From Mytilus trossulus (lineage: Eukaryota > Mollusca > Bivalvia > Mytilida > Mytilidae), in NCBI RefSeq assembly GCF_036588685.1, contig NC_086375.1, positions 12,269,916 through 12,333,915 of the forward strand: a DNA stretch of 64,000 nt, read 5' to 3'. Within the stretch, counting starts at the first letter, position 1, and each line of letters starts with the position of its first letter. The translations under genes and the position numbers were made by a program. The notes under the pieces are model-generated. The model saw nothing but the letters and a program-made list of their open reading frames with translations. It made no database searches and was not told the origin of the DNA. Shown one piece after another: positions 14,201-26,200 of the stretch.

Positions 14201-17200
14201 GGTTTGTGGACTATCAGACAGATTCATTACTCTTATAGGTAGCTCACTTTGTTCCCCCTTGTACAACGCTTTGGCAACAAGAATGCCCCTATCTTGTAAT
14301 AACTCAGCTGTTGAATCAATCACTAGGTTTGCCTTACTAGTTACACCCTCATTAATGTTGGCTTTAACCATCATTTCACTACGAGGAGGTATGGTGACCT
14401 TCTGACCTATTGTAATTCTAAATAAACTTGGTATTTGACTTTCTAATTCACAAGCAATGGTCTGATTGTTTAATTTTAATGTACAGTTGGCAATGTCAAT
14501 TACACATTTATTTTTCACCATAAAGTCATAGCCTAGAACAGCTGGTATTTCTATATCTGCAATAATCATCTCTTGCTGAATAACCTGATCCCCTAATTTG
14601 ATTGGTAGGGACAGGACACCTAGTGGTACCACATGACTGCCATTTGCCATTCGTAATTTACATCTATATGGCCGTAAATGTACTTTTACCTTATGTGGAA
14701 ACTTATTATATATAGAAGTGTTTAAAACACTCATTGAGGAGCCAGTATCCATTAAACAATTAACATTATGGTTATGAATAGACAAACTCATAAATAATCC
14801 TTCATTTATATCTTGTTTAAGTTGAAATAATACGGGTCTAGGGATATTTTTGTCCCCTACGGCTGAAAGTTGACCCTTACTTTCAGCTCCAATTAGTTTT
14901 CCGGGTCCTCAAGTGATTGCCTTTGTGAATAGTTTAGGTTTTGAACGTCATTTAAAACATTTTTCTGGTCAAAAAGCCTCTTTCTGCACTTTTTAGCAGT
15001 ATGGCCAGGTTTATGGCAGTAATAACAAAGGTTAGATTGGTCATCCTGTTCCTTGGTATATGAAGTTTTGGAACTTTTGGTATTTGGTTCATTGGTCTGA
15101 TATCTTAGAGAGGGCCTCTTTCGGCTTAAATGATAGGCTTCATATTTGAGGGCAAGGTGTAGGGCCTCATCAATGGTATCAGTACTAGTTTGAACGATAG
15201 CCCATTCAAGCTCTTGGTCATTAAGTGCATTTCGGAATGCTCTGTATGCTAGGTTATCTTGCACATCTAGTGGGGCTGTTGGATTAGCCAGGCGTACAAG
15301 TCTCTTTATGTCTTGTGCTAATTCTGGTAATGACTCACCTCTTCTCCTAATTCTAGCATCAATTTGGGTCATATACATTTCAGACTGGTTAGGAGGAGAG
15401 AACCTTTTATTTAGAGTTTGCATAAGATTATTGTAACTTGGTGGGTTATTAGTATCTATATGTCCTACTGTGGCTAAAGCAGCCCCTTGCATGCAAGAAA
15501 TAAGTTTTAATACTTTTATTTCATCAGGCCAATGGTTAAGTTTTGAAACTGTGTCGAAATGGACCCTATAATCAACCCAATCTGACTTGCCGTCATATGT
15601 GAATGGTTTGGTGTAGCCAATATTAACATTTGAGCTATGCTGATATGGTTTGTTTGAGGCAGCTGGTTTGCTGACAGTGTGTGGTACTTGTTGTGGTATA
15701 GTATAAATAGGTACAAAGGCACTATTGTTAACTACACTAGTGGGTTGTACTGCTGGACTATTTTCAAGGTCACATAAGGTATTAGTTCTTGGTAAATTTT
15801 GTTGTGAGATCACAGTGTTGTAATCACCACCATCTGGTATTATGGTTAAAGAGGTTTGTCTGTATGTTTCAATTGGACTATTTGTATTTGTCCTAACAGG
15901 TGATTTGGGAGAGCTTTCTTGCTCATTTTCTGTGTTAAACTTTTTAGTTAGCATATTTTCAATATTATTAAGTAGGTTATTATTGCTTTCTAAATGTCTC
16001 TTCATTGCTTCTTCATGATTATCAAGCTGTCTTTTCATATTCTGTTCATTACTATGAAGTCTGTTATCAATATGTGTCATCTGGTATTCCAACTTATTGT
16101 CAAGACTTCCAATATCTGTTTTAAGCATTATTATGTTTTTGGTATTAACATTTACTTGACTGGTTATTTTGTCAACTTGTATTTTAATTTCATTAAACTG
16201 AGCTGTCTGGTAAAAGTTATCCCCTTGAAATCTGACTTGTGATGGCGAAAGCATCTCAGGTGTGGTAGCTCTTGAGCTTCCACTAAACGGAGAAATACTC
16301 CTACTTTCAATTTCATCTTCTGACCCTTCACCCCGATTCATTTTCAGTTTTTAATTTGACAATTTATAAAAATTTGTTAAAATTTATTGAACTTGGTAAG
16401 TACACTATGAAAACAAATTTATTTGGTGCATAAATTTTATCAAAAGGTTAAATTCACACAGTCTCTCTCTGAGGTATGGTTTTTAAATTTCGAAATCCCA
16501 CCGCTGCCACCAAATGTTACGGTTCGGGTCTGTAGACCTCAAACTATTTTATGTACTTTTAAATCAACCTTGGTAGTAGGTTACTGGTATTCAACCATTG
16601 GTAGCATGGCTTATAAGGCACTGGTTTGTAAATATATAATAAAACACTTTCAAATGAAAACAGAGTCAAAATCAAGTCCTATTCAATTTAATACACATAT
16701 AATAGAAATATTTCATACAAATAATATAATAACCAGAGAATAAAAACGATTCAGAGACCCCCCGTGGAACGTCGAGTGTCAAGCATAATGTCTCGGTTGT
16801 AAATTCCGTAGTAATAGTAGTATAAATATAGGTCAGAGGCCAGTCTATTATAAAACGGGGAAACCTACTCAATAATATCTGGTAATGATGTTTATCAGTT
16901 GTTGGTGGTAATTTCGTAGGTATAATATATGGTATAAATCAATTAAAGGTCCCTGGTATCGGGTTACAACGTTCTGGCACAGAGCCCACAGAAGATGCCC
17001 TTTTTATACTAGCGCCCACAACCCACATCCCCATGGTAGCCGTGGGCAATTCTACGGCACTTCATTGGTTGGTTGCCCACGGGGTTATAGGTCGTGTGTC
17101 GTCTTCTTTTCCCACGGCAAGCACATGCGCAATAATGATAAATAAATGGCGGCCTCCAGTAAACGTAGGAGAAATATGGGAAAATGTAGGAAAAGGGGAC

Positions 17201-20200
17201 GATAGAAGCTTAGCATTACCAAATGATATGCCCAGTTACAATATATAACCCTTATATAAATACACGATAAAGGTGAGATAGCGTGACAATAATAACCCGG
17301 GGAGAAATAAGGCTGGGAACAGGTCGGGACCCCCCTTTGGACAAACAGTGAGACGAACTCTATATCCTATCATTCCCAATAAATATAACAATAAATACAT
17401 ACAATAATAATATAATTCGGACACGATTCCTGAAATAGAATAGTGTTCGTACATATAATCTCAGTCACACAATTATCCAGACTTAAACGGCAGCGACCGC
17501 GAACGAAGTAAAATAGAAAGTGCAGTCTGGCTAATAAGAAAAGAATAATAATAGCTTTACATAAAGCTTTACATAAATATACTTATCACCCTTAAACCTT
17601 ACCCCTATTTTGTAACAATATATATGATTCTGATCTCATAATTAAGATCACCAGATTACTTAAAAATTATTGGATTGAGACCAGGGAAGTTGTATTACAT
17701 GAATATCATTGCACATGATGCAGTAGAGTAAAGTTCTAAACTTTTCTGGAAATACCAATTTTTATTTTATTTTATTTTCATGAATTGGGAATTTATATTC
17801 ACAAATATTTTTTTCAAGCGGCCCTAAACTATAGAGTGGAATCATCCCTGAATCTTTATATATCATGTATATACAATTGGTGGTTAGTTTTCTTTTTCTA
17901 AGGAAAATCTGAAAATCTTGTAGTGGAAGAGGTGGGGACTACCTTAAACAAGTATATTGATAAGATTATAAAAATATATGATATGTTTGATAGAAATTTA
18001 AATGAATTACTGTAAATTCAGAAATTATTGCGATGTTTTTATTATTACGAAAAATGCGACAGGGTTAAAATCGCAATAATTTAAACTCGCTTTTTTAAAT
18101 ATTTTATTTCGAATAAAAATGAATTTTTCTCAATATCGCAATGATTTAAATCGCATTTGAGTCTAAAATGACAAAATCGCAATAATTTCTGAATTAACAG
18201 TATTTGATTTATAAAAAAAAAAACATTTTTTTTTCAGACATTAAACCTGAAGGTAGAAATGATGCCATTCTAGTGTGGGCACCAGCTTGGGATCTTCCTG
18301 ATGCTAAAGGTAATCTCTAAGATAGTCCATCAGATGTTAAACATCCACAAATCCATTGATTTGGGAAAGCTGGGTGGGTTATTTCTTCCTATTTAATGGT
18401 ACTGTGGTACCAACTATGTTTCAAAGATTGTCAATCAGTTAAAACATTCACAGCACATCAATTGATCACACTTACATGTTTTAGTTAGATTTTGTAGTAA
18501 AATACATATATGCATAAAATATTTATTATGTTGCAGGGTCCTTTTCTTTTAAAACATTAACTATTACTAATCATGCTTATGTTAATTATTTCAGTTGATG
18601 AATATGTGGTGATTGCTAAAGAAAAGCATGGATACAACACAGAACAGGTAATTTATTGGTAAAAAAATTCATGAGTTTTAATTTAGTGTGATTGTCATCA
18701 CTGCAAAAAAATTGTGAAGGAAAATCTCTTCTGAAATTATTAATAAGAGTAATTGTCATTGCAAAACCGTAAAAACATTGCAATAAATTCTGAATTTACT
18801 GTAATCATTTATGATATAAGAATAAAAGTAAACAAATGTTCATCATGTTCATGGTCATGTTTCAGCGAACTACAAGATTGCTGTATGAGGCATATTAAGG
18901 CACATTTGTAAAGTTGTCTCTTTGAACATATTGAATGCAATCTGAATCACTGTGATAAAAATAGAATAGTGCAAGCAAGATTAATATAAGAATTTAGATT
19001 TAACTAATAAAGAGGTCCAGAACAAGCAACTGCACATTTCTTAGGTCCAAATAAAAAGATGTTTGTGTTTTCTGTAAAAATGTGGGATAGATGTTTGTTC
19101 TCTGACAGAAAACAAAAATTTCTTTTAAAAAAGATATGTAAAATACTTGCTTGGAAAAATATTGGACTTGATGAGGCTGGAACAAAGATTCCAGGCTTAC
19201 AAACTCATACGACTGAAGACTATCTTAGTTTTTTTTTTTAGCAAGAACAGAACCCTTAACAGACATATATTTGTTTTTGCATATATTTGTTTTCATTGGT
19301 AATTAAATACTTACAAAATAGAAGAGTTCATATTAATAAGAATTTTCATTGCAGGCTTTGGGCATGTTGTTTTGGCATAAACATAACGTTGATAAGGCAT
19401 TATCAGACCTAGCAAACTTCACACCATTCCCAGATGAGTGGACTGTGGAAGATAAAGTTTTGTTTGAACAGGCATTCAGTTTTCATGGCAAAAGTTTTCA
19501 CAGGATCAGGCAAATGGTAAGATATTGTAATAATAAGTCATGTATTAACTCACAGTTAATCTTGTATGTTTTACGGAGATAAACCAAGGGTAAGGGTTAT
19601 ATAATTCAATTCTAAGTCACTGGTACTTTTTTTTCAATCATTTTAATGAATAAAGATTATAAAACTTTGTACTAAACTGAAGTAACAACATTGGTGCAGA
19701 GGCTGTGTGATCTAAATACTACATCTATAGCGATCGCTAGCCTGTCAACACTGAGATTGCAAGTTTGAAAACTGTTCATAGGGAGGGTGTTCGTCTGATC
19801 TCATTTTATTAACAAATTAAAATTACAAGAAAACTAAGAAAATTGACTAAGCGCTTTAGATATAAATATATTATGCAAAAGTTATAAAAAAGAAGGGGAA
19901 AATATATTGATAATTAATATTATACATGTTGATTATTGTACTGGTATTAATAAAAGACAATTTTTGCAGCTTCCTGACAAATCAATAGCCAGTTTGGTTA
20001 AGTATTACTACTCATGGAAGAAAACCAGATCAAGAACAAGTCTGATGGATCGACAAGCCAGAAAACTAACAAAGAATGGTGACAGGTACTGAATTGGTTC
20101 ATTTAAATAGTCATGGCTCATAAGAATGGTACTCCTTAATTGGAGGACTTTTTCATAGAAGCATCATGCAGTTCTTAGTTACCCAACATCCGAAGCATAG

Positions 20201-23200
20201 AGTCAAAGTCTCTCACTTTAGGTTAAAATGATTAACTTGAGAAAGAACTCTTTTAATGTTCATGCTTATGGTAAAAATTACCATGATTTAAAAGTTTTAT
20301 CATCAAGTGTGTCACTCATTAATAGGATGACTGAGAGACATTGGTTGATATCATGAATGATACATACCTTTAAAGAAGGGGTCCAATTTAAACTCATTGA
20401 ACATTGTCACCACACATTGATATTATTTTAACATTGTATATTCTGAAATTTATTAAACAAATATATTTCATTTCAAATTGCACTTCATTTTTCACTAAAT
20501 TGTTTGTGCTGTCTTATTAAATAAATAAAACACTTAGATTTTAATTACAAATAAAACAACATTAGAATGTAGATATATATATTATAAATCAAATTTATTT
20601 GCAGTGAAGAAGATTCAGACATAGAAAGTAAAAAATCTGATGCTGATGATGCTAACAAAGAAAATGGGGTATGTCATACATGTTGTACGTGTTTGAAAAA
20701 GAGTAACCCTGTGCTTATTTACATACAATTTATTGCATAATATCAATATACATACTGTAATCTAGCTGATTTATGTGAGGGATTTATTTTCATGATTTTT
20801 TTATGAGTAGAAATGTAATTTGAATATGGTTTTTCATGAATATGTAGCAATTAGGCCTTCCTTTCCTTTTATAAATACATCAAGAAAATTATGACAGAAA
20901 ATTCAATATTAAAGAAACAAGTTTTATAAGGATAAGTTATATTTGTGAAATTAAAAAAAAAATTAAACTGTAATGACAAAAATAGTAAAATCACAAAAAT
21001 ACTGAACTCTGAGAAAAATTCAAAACAGAAAGTCCCTAATCAAATGGCAAAATCAAATGATAAAACACATCAAACCAATGGACAACAACTGTCATAATTC
21101 TGACTTGGTACAGGCATTTTCAAATGTAGAAAATGGTTGATTGAACCTGGTTTTATAGGGTTAACCCTCTCACTTGTATGACAATCATATGAAACCTTTT
21201 TAAAAATATTAGTTCATTTATTTTCTTTCAGAAGCAGGAAAAAGACACTTGTTCCAACTGTGGTATATCTACCCCAACGTTAAACCCAACACCTAAAGGT
21301 TCTCTATGTTCTTCATGTTTCCAATATTGGAGGTAAGAATTATAGGAAAGTCTAGAGTTAGCGAATTATGCAAACTAAATAACAACTCTTGTTTATAAGT
21401 CATTAATTGATTTGATAGCATTACTACTAAACCAAATCATCAAAGCAAAAGACATATCGACCATAATTTGCTATTGGGCTCCGTTTCCTATAACTATAGA
21501 AAAGTGATAAAATGTGAATTACTGTAAGAAAAGTTGTAACTACATATAAAGATGCCATTATTTTTATCAACATACAAGTGTATGCTACTCTTCCCTAGAA
21601 AAAAAATTGGAATATACGAATTTCAAAGATTCTACAACCGTATTTTTGTGTCATTTCTCGCGTTACTTTTTGCTTCCTAAGAGCATAATGCTGACTGATT
21701 TATAGATAATCGTCACCGGCAAATTCGTAACTTTTGCTTTCAAATAACAAAGAACATCGACCAATAAGAATAGTGAGAAAAAAATGCCGTGAACTATAAG
21801 TATTTATGTAGCATATGTAAGAACAGTGGCGTGACTTTTGTGTCTGATTTCGTAACGCAAATTTTAGATGATGTAATCTGCTTTGTTGTAATAGAATTCT
21901 TTAAAACAATATGCAAATATGAACTCTCGCAAGATGTTCAAACAGGTAAATCAGAGATGATTTACATTCTTGTTTTGATCTTCATAATAATTAAGTGAGA
22001 AAATGACGTTATCGTTATGCGTTACATTTCACACGAAACAGAAGTCCAGTTATTTATTAAAATTGTTTTTTGTCCTTAAGTTCTAATCATTTCCGGTCAT
22101 ACGTGAAACATGTGACTAACATGTGATAACGACATTACGGCCGGATGTACGAAATACTAGGTCTAAACATTGTTTTTGTTTCCAACGGGATGTTAGCAAA
22201 CATAATCTGTAGACTTGTTTCGTCTTGTTTAAAAGAGGAAAATACAATTGTCAAAGAGATTGCGCCGGTGGTCTGTTATTTTTCCTATGTGCATAATGTT
22301 ACATACGATCCTGTGTGAAAATAAATGCCCAATGACTTGACAAAATCGATTTCATATTTGACAGACGTTAGAACACACCTCGTTTCCGGATAATGACGTG
22401 AAGAGTCCTTGGAAAAATCAATCCAAATTAAGTCTCTTATCATTGTACCAATGCTCGTTGGATTGATTTAACTTCAGCAGTAAATATTACTGGATATTTT
22501 AGGTGAATAAATATAATTTAATAAAAAATACATGTTAATATACCGTTACACTTGGAATGTACAAAGTTGGCATCTTTGTCACAGTTTTTAATTAATATTT
22601 TTTATTCATGTTCTGCAAACACTTATCAGAAACGCAATAAACTTGTCAAAGGAGAAGTAAACTTTTACCATGCATGACTTGAAAGGAAGTACTTTATTGA
22701 TTTTAGCCCACTAAAGTAGGTTAAAATGTGGAAACCATGAATATGGTGTACAGGTCACAAGTATCACATTGTGCCTATTTTAAAGATTTTAATTCCAAGT
22801 TAAAAGTTTTTTTCTTTACTGGATTTAAAGAATGTTACATTGCCAATGATTTGGAATAAATTGTATATAACTGGAATATCAAAACCAAATATAAATACAT
22901 TTTTTTGGCTTAAACATCAAGATACAACGATTATGGTATCCTGTATCAATGAAGAAAATATGGAAAATTCTGAATAAATTGTACTAATTGTTTTCAAAAC
23001 AAGCACATATTTAGGAGATTTATAATACTGTTACATTTAAGATGGATTTTAAGAAAAAGTATACTGTTCAGATTATTTTAAGCAGATTTTGCAATAAAAT
23101 AAAACTAAAAAAATGCTTTCGGTTTCTTATGGTTTCCTGTCAGGTTTAAAAAAACCTTTAATATAACATTGAAAATAGATTTTAAATATTAACATGAAGC

Positions 23201-26200
23201 AAGTAACACTAGTAATGGTATTTATTTATGCCTTTTGAATTATATTGTGCAAAATAAAGAAAATAAATATTGGTTTCCTTTTTGGTTTCATGTCACGTAA
23301 ACGGTGAATCAAAATGTATTATTTTTTTCTCGAAAAACTCAATTGTTCCATTCATACTATTCTAACACCAACACAACCCACAAAATAAAAGTTAAAATTT
23401 TAGAACTTAAAAAAAAGGATACAAAAAGAAACCAAAGGCCGAATACCAAATTATGGTCCATAAACATAATGTGCAGTTTTAGATATGGCATATTTTGGGA
23501 GGAAATTTAGTGCTTTAAAAACATTAAGGAATTCAATTTATTTTGGAATAAGAAAAATATCACATTACAGGATATTAATATGTTTTAACCACTTTGTTTG
23601 TGCAATGAATATATGTATTCAGGAAATATTTTTTGTTGTGAATAGTAAAAATTTACAAAATTTGTAATCAGCAGAATAACATCTGTTAAACCCTTTTCTT
23701 TTTTAATATGTATGTAAATTTAAAGAGTTAATTCAGTCTGTTTTGATTATCTTACACAGAAGAACTGGTGTAATGAGGAGTGCTGGACCAAACAGACATG
23801 ACCATGGCCAACACAGACATAACCCCATGAAACACAAGAGGAAACCCCCTCGTGGAATGTTTATTATTGCAGAAGATCTGTCTCTATTTACCTCAGGACC
23901 TCCAGCTCAAGCAGATGCTGTTCTCAAAAATGCAGAAGCTGATCTAGTCTCCCTCAAAAGACAAGTAAGTTGATATATATGTAAAATTAATATTATAAAA
24001 CTCAAATAAAAAAAAACCGATTTAAAGTGAAGGTATTCAAAACACTTAGTATTCTCATTTCATATTAAAATTCTAATTTGTGATGAATGAATTGTTGTTA
24101 GAGCAAATTTGTCTAGGAAAAAAAACTAAAAAAAACTATAAAACTTAGATAAACCTGACGTGGAACTAAAAAATTCTGATAACTTATGTCATTACCATTT
24201 TTACAGGTTCAGAATCATAAACAAATGATAAGTATGCAGAAACATAAGATGGGTTGTATAGATGAACTGAGACCACCAGAGGTAGATATTTATATTTTTT
24301 GTATGAACATGAAATTGTCTCTCATGGCAGTTAAGGAACCTCTTTGTTTTACAATCCATGTCTCTGTCACTGATATTGTTGTGTGTCAGTGATGTTAATT
24401 CATTTATTTTTGTTTTATATGTTAATCTATATTTACAAACATTTTGACGAGAAGGGTCAGCTGAGAGTTGTTTCCCTTGATAGAAAAAATATAACAATAT
24501 TATGTGGATTTTCAAGTCTGTTGTGGTGAACAACTTGCATCAATTGTACATATTTAAGTTAAACAAAGCACAAAGGTTACTTTATATTTGTTGAGAATTG
24601 CCTTCAATCAGAAATGTTATAAAAATATATTTTGCCATAATGGTTTTGGATTTCATGTATATCAGCAAGTGAAAAGAAAAACTATGGTATTTTCTTGATA
24701 TTTTGTTAAAGATCATGTTTTACCAGATATTTATATATTTTACAAAAACAAAAACCATAGATATTTCTATACTTATTAATAAGGTATTTTAAATGAAAAA
24801 TTAAATATAAGCTGTGTAATAAAAGTTAACATTATTAAACAGATTCTATTTTAACTGAAAGCTTTCTTTATTTATAGGGCAATCAAAGAATAAATGCTCG
24901 TTGGACAAATGAAGAGCTTTTGTTGGCTGTTCAAGGTAAAAAAAATCTAAAATTATTTTTAAAAGTATTTCATATTGATTTTTAATTACAAAATCAAAAC
25001 ATTAAATACTGTTATGGTCTTCATGGTATATAACAAAGGGAATCTTCTCATTATATCATCCACAAAAAAGCAAATTGACTTTTTAAAAAACAATGCAATG
25101 GTAGGAATGATTTTTTTATTTTTTCTGAATCTTCACAATTTTTATGCAAACATCATATGCTTAAAGAGCTATATTCTTTCAAAATGAAGGAAAAAGAATC
25201 TGATGTCAGATTGAATGTGTTTTATTTTAAACTAATTTGAAACGGTTTCTGAGAACAGAAAACAAGTAAAAAAGGATAGCAGTGTCACTCTGAAGTTAAA
25301 ACTGGTTTACATATTATTTGTTCTGTTAGCAGCCTTCTTTGAAATGTTAGTTTTACCTTAAAGGAAATATGACTCAATGCATTGCAATGAATTGTAACCC
25401 TCTGATAGAAGATATATTATTTGTAAAAAATAAATCCATAAAGCTCTTTGTTCTTTGCATTTGAGGTCAGCTCAGTTTAAGAAATTTTCTGTCTGTTTCT
25501 ATATTTGTTGAAATTTCCTTTTCAGGAGTGAGGAAATATGGTAAGGATTTTCAGGCAATAGCAGAAGTGATAGGAAACAAGACAGAGGCTCATGTTAGAA
25601 GTTTCTTCATCAATTTCCGAAGACGATATAATTTGGATGAAGTATTAGCTGAATTTGAGGCTGAACATGGAACAGAACATACCAACGATGATGATTTAGA
25701 TAAGGAAGAAGAAAAGGTTTGTTGACATAAATCACATGTCTAACTAATTTGGATTTTATTTATTTTTTGGAGAGGAGGGGGTACTAAATCTATATATGGT
25801 TGGATTTTTCTGGTATGGGCATAGATGTTCTGCCGATTCTTTACATATAACTAAAGGAAATTTGTTAATCACCTCTACCAATACATACTAATTGATATCT
25901 CACAAAAAATGTTTAATCAACAGTAGGAATTTGACAAATTTTGAATTATTTTCTATCTTCAAAATATTCAATTGTTAGTATATGTGACTCTAAAATTCTT
26001 TAGAATGCAATTATTTGTATTTTGTATGCACTGATAGATAATAAAAAGTTACATTGAAGGTTTATCATAATATTTCAGATGGAAGTTGATATAAAAGAAC
26101 CAGATAATTCTACTCCTAGCTCTGGAACACCTCCACCATTACTGAAGCAGGGAACCTCACCTATCAAAGTTCCTAGTGTATCACAACACAGGTGAGATTA

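Larger units (their letters stand above)
7888..17617 (-). mobile_element. complete Ty3/gypsy LTR retrotransposon in RCOR intron 2
   Basis: A 9.73-kb element, antisense to RCOR. LTRs are 1102 and 1103 bp, start TG and end CA, and differ by one C-run indel (8131-8135 against 16758-16763) and one substitution (8726 G against 17354 C). It is flanked by ATAT on both sides. Order on the - strand: LTR, tRNA-Leu PBS, gag, -1 frameshift, pol (protease-RT-RNase H-integrase), third ORF, purine tract, LTR. RT preceding integrase with a D,D-35-E core places it in Ty3/gypsy. All three ORFs are intact, so it may be active and polymorphic. Its LTRs are far longer than those I recall for Steamer (under 200 bp), which also uses a Leu primer. 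Confidence 0.95.
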
